Assembly: GCA_049517675.1 (NCBI GenBank)
Contig: JBEKRV010000011.1
Location: 23,825-87,824 of the forward strand
DNA: 64,000 nt
Direction: 5' to 3'
From: Bog-756 sp049517675
GTDB lineage: Bacteria; Actinomycetota; Acidimicrobiia; Acidimicrobiales; RAAP-2
The position numbers and the translations under genes were made by a program. The notes beneath the pieces are model-generated. The model saw only the letters and a program-made list of their open reading frames with translations, had not been told where the DNA came from and did not search any database. Of this stretch, positions 24,106 to 32,166 are shown piece after piece; the first letter of the stretch is position 1, and every line of letters starts with the position of its first letter.

Positions 24106-25721
24106 CTGCATCCGCTCTACTTGAAATGCCGCCAAGCGAGGCAGTTTCGGCATCCCCGGCGCCTCCGCCTTCCCTTCACCTGCTTGAGACACAGCCGGCG
24201 CTAGCCGATGCGTCCGATGAAGAGCCTTCAGAACTGGTCCATGCCAGGACCCTGGCCGAATCGCACAGCAGTTCGGCGATCGTGCAGGCCCGTTTGGCTC
24301 AAGCGCTGCACTGCTATGGCCGCACGGCTGAAGCCGTAAAGGTCGCCTCCCACGCTGCAATGCTTGGCCGGGACACCGACCCGTCCGCTGTGACGATGGC
24401 GGCGCTCGTTCTTCTGACAGGCGGTGAGCTCGCCAGTGCTGAATCTGTCCTTGGACGCCAGTCGACCCCGACAGCGCGGTTCATATTCGCACTTTGTGCC
24501 GTGCATCGGATGGACTACGACAAAGCGTTTGCTCGGCTCAAGGATCTCAAAAGTTACGAAGCGCGATCTCTTGCTGGCTGGCTCCATTTGCAGCGGTTCG
24601 AGTTCCGGGAGGCGGTCCACGCCTATCGCGAAGCTTTGGAGGTCGGTGAGGCGACGCCGGACGTTATGGTCAATCTCGCCTATTCGCATGCATCGATCGG
24701 GAACAAGCGGGCTGCTGCCCGCGCGGCCGCCGTCGCAGTTGGATTGGCGCCAGCTGATCGGCTGGCATCCATGAATCTCCTTCTGGCCCGGATGAATTGT
24801 GGAGATGTCGAGGGCGCGCTTGAGGAGTCGACTCGGATTGAGAGGCGCAATCCCAACGATCTGATGCTTCCGATTGCGCGATTTGCGGTGCTGAAGCAGT
24901 CGGGCCGGACGAAGGAGGCATATCGGGTCGTTCGAAGTCTGCGTAACGAAAGGAGTTTTTGGAATGCCCCAGACAACGAACGGGCGGAGCTTAAGGGGCT
25001 CCTCACCGTCATCGATCTCCAGCAAGGCAAGATCGACAAGAACACCGCGAGAAAACACCTGCAGAAGCTTCTGGTCGACTCGGACTTTCAACAGCTCACG
25101 GCAGCTCGGGCGCTGACTTGTCTTTATTCGCGTCACAGCGAAGCTGGGTTGGTAGGGGAATTGGTCGACCAGCTTGCCCAGCATCACCGCCCGGAGAGGA
25201 TCTATTGGGCTAAGGCCCGGCTTGCATTCCTTGAGCTCGATTTCGAGAGCTCACTGGAGTTGGCACGTAAGTGGCTGCTCGTCGAGCCCTTGGACCCCGC
25301 CGCTGCATCCCACGTCCAATATCTTCTGACCGATTACTCGCGGGAGTATTCGGAGGCCATCGCGGTGGGGAAGCGCTTTCTGCGGCGGCAGAGCGAACGA
25401 GAGATCGTTCTGAACAATACGGCCTATGCAATGATTATGGCGGGTCAGACTAGCGAAGCGCGCGTACTTCTTTCAGAGGCCCTTGAGTCGCCGATGTCGA
25501 TTGCAACCGAAGGTCTCCTCTCGATCCGGGAGGGGCGTCGCAAGGAGGGATCGCGCCTCTACGATTTGGCCGCAAAGATGGCCAAGTCGACCGGCGATTC
25601 CGAGGTCGCCTTGCTACTGATGGCGCGGAAGTTGGTCGCTCTTGGAGAGGATCCCTCCGGCGCGCAGTTCTCGGCGCTGCGTGACGATGCAAGATTCCTA
25701 GTGATGACGCGTGGCGGCTGA
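24102..25721 (+). CDS. Large TPR-like helical repeat protein
   Basis: A 539-residue protein built mostly of paired-helix repeats from about residue 55 to the end (QARLAQALHCYGRTAEAV, YDKAFARLKDLKSYEARSL, PDVMVNLAYSHASIGNKRAA, ADRLASMNLLLARMNCGDVE, SEREIVLNNTAYAMIMAG). No enzymatic domain, signal peptide or membrane helix was seen. The first 45 residues are Pro/Ser/Ala-rich and probably disordered. ATG 24102 overlaps the kinase stop as ATGA, so kinase and TPR protein are made together; the TPR protein is a natural candidate for kinase substrate, scaffold or sensor. Function unknown. Confidence 0.8.
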   Translation: MTASALLEMPPSEAVSASPAPPPSLHLLETQPALADASDEEPSELVHARTLAESHSSSAIVQARLAQALHCYGRTAEAVKVASHAAMLGRDTDPSAVTMAALVLLTGGELASAESVLGRQSTPTARFIFALCAVHRMDYDKAFARLKDLKSYEARSLAGWLHLQRFEFREAVHAYREALEVGEATPDVMVNLAYSHASIGNKRAAARAAAVAVGLAPADRLASMNLLLARMNCGDVEGALEESTRIERRNPNDLMLPIARFAVLKQSGRTKEAYRVVRSLRNERSFWNAPDNERAELKGLLTVIDLQQGKIDKNTARKHLQKLLVDSDFQQLTAARALTCLYSRHSEAGLVGELVDQLAQHHRPERIYWAKARLAFLELDFESSLELARKWLLVEPLDPAAASHVQYLLTDYSREYSEAIAVGKRFLRRQSEREIVLNNTAYAMIMAGQTSEARVLLSEALESPMSIATEGLLSIREGRRKEGSRLYDLAAKMAKSTGDSEVALLLMARKLVALGEDPSGAQFSALRDDARFLVMTRGG

Positions 25722-25770
25722 AGCTTGTAGACCGTGACTCGGCAAGCAACGGGTCGACCTCGCAATTGTG

Positions 25771-25787
25771 AGGTCCATTTCGGACCT
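25771..25787. terminator. Short hairpin between TPR gene and recombinase
   Basis: AGGTCC (25771-25776) and GGACCT (25782-25787) flank a 5-nt loop. It overlaps the recombinase stop codon and lies 50 nt beyond the TPR stop, so it may act as a weak bidirectional terminator for the convergent genes. Confidence 0.4.
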
Positions 25788-27090
25788 ACGCCCCGTAGAG
25801 GGCACCCGCAATCGCATCGGTGGCCTTGCGGCGTTCTCCGGCAACGAGGTGGCCGTAGACGTCCTTCGTCACAGAAATTGAGGAGTGTCCAAGGACGTCC
25901 GAGACGACGTGAAGCGGTACACCCCGGGAGAGCATCAGCGAGGCAGCGGTGTGCCTGAGCTCGTGCGGGTGACAGCCTTCAATACCCGCCTCCTTCGAGA
26001 CCTTCCGGAAGACCCTCCGGAAGTTGCTCGGGTCAACCGGTGTTCCAAAATCACTCACCAGGACTAGGCCGGTTGCCGACCACCATTCGCCCATGGCCAG
26101 TCGCTCAGCGGGCTGGCGGGCCTTGTGACCCTTGAGGGCGTCGACCGCCTGTGGGCTGAGCTCATACGGGCGCCGAGAGCTCGCCGTCTTTGGCTCGTCG
26201 AGCACGATCTTCCCGTCCAAAGTGGAAAGGGTCTGGTAGATGCTGAGCTGACCGGCCTCCAGGTCGACGTCCTCCCACCTGAGGCCGAGGAGCTCGCCCA
26301 GACGCATCCCGGTCTCCACCAGGAGCACGAAGGCCACCTCGAACCGAACGCCCCGTGAGGCCTCCAGGAGCTTCTGGACCTCCTCCACGGTAAGGGCCCG
26401 GCTGGTGCCTCTCGGGATCCGTGGTCCATCAGTGAGCGTGACGACGTTCCGGGTCAGGACGCCCTGTCGCACGGCATGACCGAGTGAGCGTCGCAGCACG
26501 GACCGGACGAGCCGGATGGTGTTGGGCTGGTAGCCGGCGCGTCCCAGATCGGCGATGAGATCTTCGACGTGGCGCACGTCGAGCTTGGCCAGTCGGTGCT
26601 TACCGAGGGCCGGGATCAGGTGGCCCCGGGCGAGGTTGACGTAGTTGGCCGCAGTGGTGGGCTTCACGGTCCCCGGGAGGACGTTGTCGAGCCAGTGGTC
26701 GAGCCATTGTTCGACTGTCTGGCGTTCGTCGGCGAACCGCTGTCCGGCGGCGAGCTCGTTGCTCTGGGTCCGGAGCTTCTCGACGACCTCCCTCCGGATC
26801 TTGGCATAGACGAACTTCCGCTTCCGCTTGCCATTGATCCATCCGTCACAGAGTTGCGCGAGGTTCTCGGCGAAGACGGCCGTCTCCGGCAGATCCGAGT
26901 TGGCCATCGCATCCCCGAAGGAGGGGAATTCGACGATCTGCACGTAGGTTTCGGGTCGATCCCGGTCCTTGGTGAACGTGCCCCGCCGGGCCGTGCGTCG
27001 TCCCATGGTCTGGGCCCGCCACCCGCTGACCAGTGCCTCGACCGTTTCAGGCTTGGACGTGGTCGACTCGATGATCTGCACGGACGGCAT
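25786..27090 (-). CDS. Tyrosine recombinase fused behind a dimeric alpha-beta barrel-like N-terminus
   Basis: A 434-residue chimera-like protein. Residues 84-434 are a phage-type integrase: the end of an arm-binding domain (GKRKRKFVYAKIRREVVEKL, 87-106), a core-binding SAM-like domain (about 125-215), and a catalytic domain with R263 (ETGMRLGELL), K301, H376-x2-R379 (HELRH), H402 (LGHSS) and Tyr412 (DVYGH). All catalytic residues are present. Residues 1-83 instead resemble small dimeric alpha-beta barrel / antibiotic-biosynthesis-monooxygenase-like proteins (VQIIESTTSKPE, GRRTARRGTFTKDRDRP, YVQIVEFPSFGDAMANSDLPET). The usual integrase N-terminal strand is missing. The junction maps near 26841. 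Confidence 0.85.
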   Translation of the reverse strand: MPSVQIIESTTSKPETVEALVSGWRAQTMGRRTARRGTFTKDRDRPETYVQIVEFPSFGDAMANSDLPETAVFAENLAQLCDGWINGKRKRKFVYAKIRREVVEKLRTQSNELAAGQRFADERQTVEQWLDHWLDNVLPGTVKPTTAANYVNLARGHLIPALGKHRLAKLDVRHVEDLIADLGRAGYQPNTIRLVRSVLRRSLGHAVRQGVLTRNVVTLTDGPRIPRGTSRALTVEEVQKLLEASRGVRFEVAFVLLVETGMRLGELLGLRWEDVDLEAGQLSIYQTLSTLDGKIVLDEPKTASSRRPYELSPQAVDALKGHKARQPAERLAMGEWWSATGLVLVSDFGTPVDPSNFRRVFRKVSKEAGIEGCHPHELRHTAASLMLSRGVPLHVVSDVLGHSSISVTKDVYGHLVAGERRKATDAIAGALYGA

Positions 27091-27147
27091 GCGCCCACCT
27101 CCGCCATGAGCCCCTCCAGAGCAGGGTCGGCCCGAGGGGCTATGGAT

Positions 27148-27870
27148 TCAAGGGGCTGGTGAGTCCGCCCCGGACTGCCTCAGATCGTTGCCGGGCCGGT
27201 GGGACGCCCGGCCAGGAAGAGTTCCCAAGTTGTGCTCCCGGAGGACCGCCGGAAGGTCCCCCATGTCCTCGAATACGACTGCACCTTCGATGGAGAGCGC
27301 TTCACGGCTCGTCACACCCCCAGCGAATGCGAAGGCCGGCATCCCAGCCGACGATGCAGCCCTCACCCCGGACACGCTGTCTTCCACGACAGCGCACCGA
27401 CCACGAGTGGCGCCCATCCGGGCTGCTGCGAACAGGAAGATGTCGGGGGACGGCTTGCCGTGTTCTACCTGGTCGACGCTGAATATTCGGCCATCGAACC
27501 GGTCGAACAGTCCGGTCTTGCCCAAGGTGAACCGCATCTTGTCGAGGCTTCCACTCGACGCCACACACACCGGGGTGGTGATCTCATCGAGCGCCTCCAC
27601 GATGCCTGGGACCGGGACGAGCTCCCGATCGAACACCTCGCGGTAGCGGGGTTCGAACTCAGTGTCCCAGTCGATGCTGCGGCCCAGGTGCCGCTCGATC
27701 TCGTGCTGCATGTGGGCGGCTGAGCGCCCGACAAATCGCTCTACGATCTCCGACTCCGTGAGCGGCCACCCGAGCGAGGCCAGGATCTCGGCCTCGGTTC
27801 GAACGGCGAGACGCTCGCTGTCCACCAAGACGCCATCGCAGTCGAAGATGACCAGGTCGAAGTCCGCCAT
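27148..27870 (-). CDS. HAD-family phosphatase, beta-phosphoglucomutase-like
   Basis: A HAD subfamily IA hydrolase of about 240 residues. The nucleophile motif DCDGVLVDSE (D9/D11 region), motif II ASSGS with the basic residue in HGKPSPD, and motif IV VVEDSVSGVRAA are complete, and a helical cap follows motif I. Close relatives act on sugar phosphates such as beta-glucose-1-phosphate or on 2-deoxyglucose-6-phosphate; the substrate is not certain. ATG 27870 has TAGTGT 7 nt upstream, an apparent leaderless start; GTG 27873 is the alternative. It flanks the island on the right. Confidence 0.88.
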   Translation of the reverse strand: MADFDLVIFDCDGVLVDSERLAVRTEAEILASLGWPLTESEIVERFVGRSAAHMQHEIERHLGRSIDWDTEFEPRYREVFDRELVPVPGIVEALDEITTPVCVASSGSLDKMRFTLGKTGLFDRFDGRIFSVDQVEHGKPSPDIFLFAAARMGATRGRCAVVEDSVSGVRAASSAGMPAFAFAGGVTSREALSIEGAVVFEDMGDLPAVLREHNLGTLPGRASHRPGNDLRQSGADSPAP

Positions 27871-27956
27871 CACGACGACACTACGGGACAGCCGACCGGA
27901 GGCTGAGGAGGATCTCCATGGTGCCCCACGTCACCGGCTCGGTGGACCGGTGGGGC

Positions 27957-28517
27957 TCACTCCGTGTCCGCGTAGCTGACCGCCTCCGTCTCGACGACGC
28001 CGGCACGACGACCAGGTGCCGTCTGATGGCTCCAGTACAGATTGGTGTGGGCGATCACCTGGTCCGGAGGTGGCGCTCCCCATGCACTGTTGTCCTCGGT
28101 GGTGTGGGCGTCGCCGACGAGGGTCACGTCGTAGCCCCTCACCAACGCTCCGTGCAGCGTCGACCGGATGCAGGCATCGGTCTGCGCGCCGACGACGACG
28201 AGACGCCCCACACCGGATTCCGAGAGCACCGTCTCGAGTACGGAGTCCTCGAAGCAGTCGCCATAGCGCTTGTCGACGATCGTCTCGGTTCCGCTGGGCT
28301 CCAGCTCGGGGACGATCTGCCAGTCGTCGCTCCCGCTGACGATGTCCTCGTCTTCGTGCCGGACCCAGACGACCGGGACCTCCTCCCGCCGCGCCCTCGC
28401 CACCAGGTCGTCGATATTGGCGACCACTTCGTCGCGTCCGTGGGCTTCCGCGACGACTGCGTTCTGCACGTCGACCACCAACAACGCGGTCTTCGGTCGG
28501 TTCGCGAGTGTCGTCAC
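27957..28517 (-). CDS. Isochorismatase-like cysteine hydrolase
   Basis: A 186-residue member of the isochorismatase/nicotinamidase superfamily. The catalytic triad is readable: Asp in LLVVDVQNAVV (about residue 16), Lys in VDKRYGDCFEDS, and the nucleophile Cys in GAQTDACIRSTLHGAL. Cis-peptide and metal-site features of nicotinamidases (DxH) are absent, so a general amide/isochorismate-type hydrolase is more likely. Start GTG 28517. It lies with the HAD gene on the minus strand, 87 nt upstream of it. Confidence 0.88.
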   Translation of the reverse strand: MTTLANRPKTALLVVDVQNAVVAEAHGRDEVVANIDDLVARARREEVPVVWVRHEDEDIVSGSDDWQIVPELEPSGTETIVDKRYGDCFEDSVLETVLSESGVGRLVVVGAQTDACIRSTLHGALVRGYDVTLVGDAHTTEDNSAWGAPPPDQVIAHTNLYWSHQTAPGRRAGVVETEAVSYADTE

Positions 28518-28689
28518 AGCGCCCCCTTCGACATGACGCCCGTCCCTTCCTCCTCGGGCCGGAATTTCGAATGTGCGTCCGCTTCTGGTCCCATGGGCTC
28601 ATTGTGGACGAAACACCCCGGCCCGGACCATTCCCGACCGGCGGCCGACGGTTCGTGCGGGCCCGACGCGCCGTCCAGACCCCACCGGG

Positions 28690-29010
28690 TCAATTGCTGC
28701 ACAGGGTGCCATTCGAGTCCCGGACCTCGGCATAGAGGACGTCGAACGTCTTCCGGGCCGGGTTCCTGCCGGTCACGTTGACGATCTCGGCGATGAATTT
28801 GGCCGAGACCTCCTCGGAACCCTCCAGACCGTCGTCCCAGAAGGAGGTGGCGATGACCTCGGAGCGTTCTCCGAGGTCCGCCTTGACGACCGTCACCCCG
28901 AGGAAGTGGGGCAGCATGCTGTACTGCGGCAGCACGTCGTCGCAGATCGTCTCCATCACCAGGGGGAGGTCGTCCATGTCGACGTAGAAGCTGACCTGAC
29001 GGCTCTTCAT
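28690..29010 (-). CDS. Small dimeric alpha-beta barrel-like protein
   Basis: A 106-residue protein (start ATG 29010 with GGGAGG 8-9 nt ahead). The pattern of strand VSFYVDMDDLP, helix VMETICDDVLPQY, strand GVTVVKADLGERSEVIATSFWDD and a C-terminal YAEVRDS strand is that of a ferredoxin-like alpha-beta barrel, similar to antibiotic-biosynthesis-monooxygenase folds. It is not a close match of the domain fused to the recombinase. Function unknown. It is divergent from the iron operon. Confidence 0.6.
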   Translation of the reverse strand: MKSRQVSFYVDMDDLPLVMETICDDVLPQYSMLPHFLGVTVVKADLGERSEVIATSFWDDGLEGSEEVSAKFIAEIVNVTGRNPARKTFDVLYAEVRDSNGTLCSN

Positions 29011-29201
29011 GAGTAGTGCCTCCCCAGACTCCACACCGTCCATGGCGTTCTCACTCGCGAGCATAGATTGGTCGCCCGTCAAGGGTCGTCTCCTCCGCAC
29101 GCACGCGCAGGCCGGCCACCGGTCGCGGGTCCGGTTCCGACCCGACCGTGGGCCCGGCCACGCATCACGGGCCCGGCCCGGCGCAGACGGCCCCTCTTCC
29201 C

Positions 29202-29242
29202 TGGACACCGCCGGTTCCGCCAGTATAGTTAGGTGAACCTAA
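29202..29242 (+). promoter_or_regulatory. Iron-operon promoter overlapped by a DtxR/IdeR-like box
   Basis: A near-consensus promoter: -35 TGGACA (29202-29207), 16-nt spacer, -10 TATAGT (29224-29229). Starting at the last base of -10 is the palindrome TTAGGT-GA-ACCTAA (29229-29242), which shares both half-sites with actinobacterial iron boxes (DtxR/IdeR), though its 2-nt centre is shorter than the 7 nt of the classical 19-bp box. A repressor bound here would block open-complex formation when iron is abundant. Confidence 0.75.
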
Positions 29243-29268
29243 GTGACCGAGTGAGGGAATCAACACGC

Positions 29269-29448
29269 GTGGCGAAACTGATCCGACGCTCGGGAGCGGT
29301 GACCGGCCCGATCCGCCAGGCCATCGACCGGTTGGTTTCCGCGTTCGAGGTCCGGTACCGGGACAACGCCGAGGGGGCGGACGCCGACTCCGGGGTACGG
29401 CGTGCGCTGGCCGTGGTGAACGGCCTCTGCCCGGTTGGCGGCTCGTGA
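29269..29448 (+). CDS. Small leader ORF of the iron operon
   Basis: A 59-residue reading frame directly behind the iron-box promoter, starting at GTG 29269 (GAGGG about 8-10 nt ahead) and ending with a stop that overlaps the transporter gene's start region. It is basic at the N-terminus (VAKLIRRSG) and then mixed helical (RQAIDRLVSAFEVRYRD). No known domain is recognised. It is placed to couple translation into the binding-protein gene. Coding status is moderate. Confidence 0.5.
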   Translation: MAKLIRRSGAVTGPIRQAIDRLVSAFEVRYRDNAEGADADSGVRRALAVVNGLCPVGGS

Positions 29449-30509
29449 TGCGGGCCGCCCGGACGGAGCGACGCCGCCCCACCCGGCTCCGGGGTCTCCG
29501 CGTCGTCGGGGCCCTCACCGTCGTGTTCGCTGCCGCCACCCTGGCGGCCTGCGGGTCGTCGACGGCGTCGGGTCCGTCGATCACCCTCTACAACGGGCAG
29601 CACGTGCAGACCACCGACGCCCTCGTCGCCGGATTCGAGAAGGCGACCGGCATCGACGTCGACGTACGGAGTGACGACGAGGACACCCTGACCGATGAGA
29701 TCGTCACCGAGGGCAGCCGGTCACCGGCGGACGTCATCTACACCGAGAACACGCCGGCCATCCAGTACCTGGCCGACAAGGACCTGCTCGCCGAGGTCGA
29801 CCCGTCCACGCTGGCTCGCACCCCGAGCAAGTACAACTCGCCCTCCGGCGACTGGGTGGGGGTGTCGGCCCGGGTGAGCGTCCTGATCTACAACCCGAGC
29901 CTCATCGCCGCGAGCGACCTCCCCACGTCGGTGCTGCAGCTCGCCGACCCGCGCTACCGGGGCAAGCTGGCGTTCGCCGCAGGGGAGACCGACTTCCAGC
30001 CCATCGTGACCTCGGTCGACCGCACCTACGGCACGGCGGCCACGTTGCGTTGGCTGGACGGCATCAAGGCCAACGCCGGCGGCAACGTCTACCCCGACAA
30101 CGAGACCATCGCCGACGAAGTCAACCGGGGCCAGGTCGCGTTCGGCGTGGTGAATCAGTACTACTGGTACCGCATGCGGGCGGAGATCGGCCCGTCCAAC
30201 ATGCACTCCCAGATCGCCTACTTCGCGCCCGAGGACCCGGGGTACGTGCTCGACATCTCGCCGGCCGCCGTCCTCCGTTCCAGTGCGCACCAGGCCGACG
30301 CCCAGAAGTTCCTGGCGTACCTGGTCTCGGCCCAGGGCCAGGAGATCATCGCCCAATCGACCAGCTACGAGTACCCGATCGCCTCGGGGGTCGCCACCTC
30401 CCAACCGGAGACCCCGTTCGACCAGCTGCGACCCAACGCCATCTCGATCCCGGATCTCGGTGACGGCTCGACAGCCATCGCGCTGCTGAAGGAAGCGGGG
30501 CTCCTGTGA
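29448..30509 (+). CDS. fbpA: Ferric-iron ABC transporter substrate-binding lipoprotein
   Basis: A FbpA/AfuA-type periplasmic-binding lipoprotein. Basic N-region, hydrophobic core and lipobox LAAC (C near residue 34, in ATLAACGSS) show membrane anchoring. The fold features (ITLYNGQHVQTTDALVAGFEK, then VNQYYWYRMRAE with the adjacent Tyr pair used by class III ferric-binding proteins) support Fe(III) binding. The double Tyr motif at NQYYWY is typical. About 353 residues. ATG 29448 or GTG 29445 may start it. It heads the transporter operon under the iron box. Confidence 0.9.
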   Translation: MRAARTERRRPTRLRGLRVVGALTVVFAAATLAACGSSTASGPSITLYNGQHVQTTDALVAGFEKATGIDVDVRSDDEDTLTDEIVTEGSRSPADVIYTENTPAIQYLADKDLLAEVDPSTLARTPSKYNSPSGDWVGVSARVSVLIYNPSLIAASDLPTSVLQLADPRYRGKLAFAAGETDFQPIVTSVDRTYGTAATLRWLDGIKANAGGNVYPDNETIADEVNRGQVAFGVVNQYYWYRMRAEIGPSNMHSQIAYFAPEDPGYVLDISPAAVLRSSAHQADAQKFLAYLVSAQGQEIIAQSTSYEYPIASGVATSQPETPFDQLRPNAISIPDLGDGSTAIALLKEAGLL

Positions 30510-30555
30510 GGGTCGGTCCCGCCGGTGGCCGGCCCGGTGCGGGGACCGCCCACCC

Positions 30556-32166
30556 ATGACACTGTCGAAGGTCGAGGGGGAGCGGGCCGCACCGACCCCG
30601 GGCGCGGTGGTCATCGCCCCCGCCCGACCGCCACGACGCCCCTACCTGCTGATCGTCCTCAGCGTCCTGGTGGCGCTGACGCTGTTCGCACCGCTGCTCT
30701 TCCTGCTCATCGAGGCCAGCAGTGCCGGCGTCTCGACCATCTTCCACCTGGTGTTCCGGTCGCTCACCGCGACCCTGCTGTGGAACACCGTCCGCCTCAC
30801 CGTCGTCGTCACGGTCCTGTGCGCCGTGATCGGCACGCTGACGGCCTGGTGCGTCGAGCGCACCGACCTCCCCGGCCGCCGGATCTGGGCGGTCCTCGTC
30901 GTCGTGCCCTTCGCCATCCCCGACTTCGTGGTCAGCTTCGGATGGGCGTCGTTGACCACCTGGGCGCACGGGTTCCAGGGAGCGGTCCTGGTCATGACCC
31001 TCGCGGTCTATCCGCTGGTGTACCTCCCCGTCGCAGCCAGCCTGCGGGCCGGTGACCCCGAGCAGGAGAACGTGGCGCGGAGCCTCGGCGTCGGCCGGGT
31101 GCGCACGTTCTTCCGGATCACGGTCAGCCAGGCACGGGGGGCCATCCTCGGTGGCTGCCTCCTGGTGGCCCTGGTGATCCTGGCCGAGTACGGGGCGTTC
31201 GAGATCCTCGGCTATCCGACGTTCACCACCGAGATCTTCACCGAGTCGCAGGTATCGTTCGACATCCCGGCGGCGTCGGCACTGGTGTTGGTGCTCGTCG
31301 TCCTCGGTCTGTTCGTCGTCGCCGGCGAGGCGGCCGCCCGCGGGCGGGCGCGCACGGTCCATCTCGGGTCCCAGGCCCAGCGGGTCCCACAGCGGCTCCA
31401 CCTCGGCCGGGGGACGGTCCCGGTGATGCTCGCCCTGGTCGCTCTGGTCGTGCTGGCGCTCGGCGTGCCCGTCGGGTCGTGCATCTACTGGATGTTCGAG
31501 GGCGGGGCCCACTCGCTCACCGGCGTCTCCCTCGCCGATGCCACCTGGCACACCGTCGCCTACAGCGGGAGCGCCGCGGCCATCGCCACGGTGATGGCCC
31601 TCCCGGTCGCCCTCCTCGCCGTCCGCCACCCGGACCGACCGGGCCGAGTGCTCGAACGGAGCACCTACCTCGTCCTCGCCATGCCCGGAATCGTGATCGC
31701 ATTCACCCTGAGCTACTTCGTGGAGCGGTACGCCCACGGTCTCCTGTACCAGAGCGCCCCTCTGCTCGTCCTGGCCTACGCGATCCTCTTCTTCCCCCTG
31801 GCCCTCGTCGGGGTCAGGGCATCGGTCAGCCACGCCCCGGTCAACCTGGAGGAGGTGGCCCAGTCCCTCGGACAGAGCAGGCTGTCCATCCTCCGACGGG
31901 TCACCCTGCCGTTGATCGGCCCAGGTCTGGCCGCGTCGTTCTGCCTGGTGCTGCTGGCCGCGGTCACCGAGCTCACCGCCACCCTGATCCTGGTGCCGAC
32001 CGGGGTGCAGACCCTGTCGACCCAATTCTGGGCCTACCAGCAGAACCTCTCCTACGGCCAGGCGGCGCCGTTCGCACTGATGATCATCGGGATCGCCGCC
32101 GTGCCGAGCTACGTCATCGGCCGGTACTTCGACCGCCTGCCCAGCCGGGCCGTGGCCGCACCGTGA
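30556..32166 (+). CDS. fbpB: Ferric-iron ABC transporter permease (two fused permease domains)
   Basis: A 536-residue permease with about 12 membrane helices and two copies of the binding-protein-dependent transport domain. The EAA loops are seen as AASLRAGDPEQENVARSLGVGRVRTF in the first half and VNLEEVAQSLGQSRLSILRRV in the second (given here only to name them; both carry the Glu-Gly pattern). Such fused permeases are standard for Fbp/Afu iron importers. It starts 46 nt after the binding-protein gene and its stop overlaps the ATPase start. Confidence 0.92.
   Translation: MTLSKVEGERAAPTPGAVVIAPARPPRRPYLLIVLSVLVALTLFAPLLFLLIEASSAGVSTIFHLVFRSLTATLLWNTVRLTVVVTVLCAVIGTLTAWCVERTDLPGRRIWAVLVVVPFAIPDFVVSFGWASLTTWAHGFQGAVLVMTLAVYPLVYLPVAASLRAGDPEQENVARSLGVGRVRTFFRITVSQARGAILGGCLLVALVILAEYGAFEILGYPTFTTEIFTESQVSFDIPAASALVLVLVVLGLFVVAGEAAARGRARTVHLGSQAQRVPQRLHLGRGTVPVMLALVALVVLALGVPVGSCIYWMFEGGAHSLTGVSLADATWHTVAYSGSAAAIATVMALPVALLAVRHPDRPGRVLERSTYLVLAMPGIVIAFTLSYFVERYAHGLLYQSAPLLVLAYAILFFPLALVGVRASVSHAPVNLEEVAQSLGQSRLSILRRVTLPLIGPGLAASFCLVLLAAVTELTATLILVPTGVQTLSTQFWAYQQNLSYGQAAPFALMIIGIAAVPSYVIGRYFDRLPSRAVAAP

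Larger units (their letters stand above)
22577..27090. mobile_element. tRNA-Pro-adjacent accessory island (approximate limits)
   Basis: Between tRNA-Pro and the HAD gene lie an XRE regulator, a Ser/Thr kinase, a TPR protein and a tyrosine recombinase. From about 22630 to 25740 the DNA is visibly richer in A/T, with codons rarely used by neighbours (for example AAA, ATT, TTT, GAT). Such a tRNA-cargo-integrase layout is that of a small integrative element or genomic island. I could not find a convincing second copy of the tRNA 3' end near 25720-25790 or 27090-27150, so the right limit is set at the recombinase start and is uncertain. The element may be degenerate. Confidence 0.6.

Noticed and set aside
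27647..27660. T-loop-like GGGGTTCGAACTC as a tRNA remnant or attachment site
   Set aside because: It lies inside the HAD coding frame with normal codon periodicity and no acceptor or anticodon stems around it.
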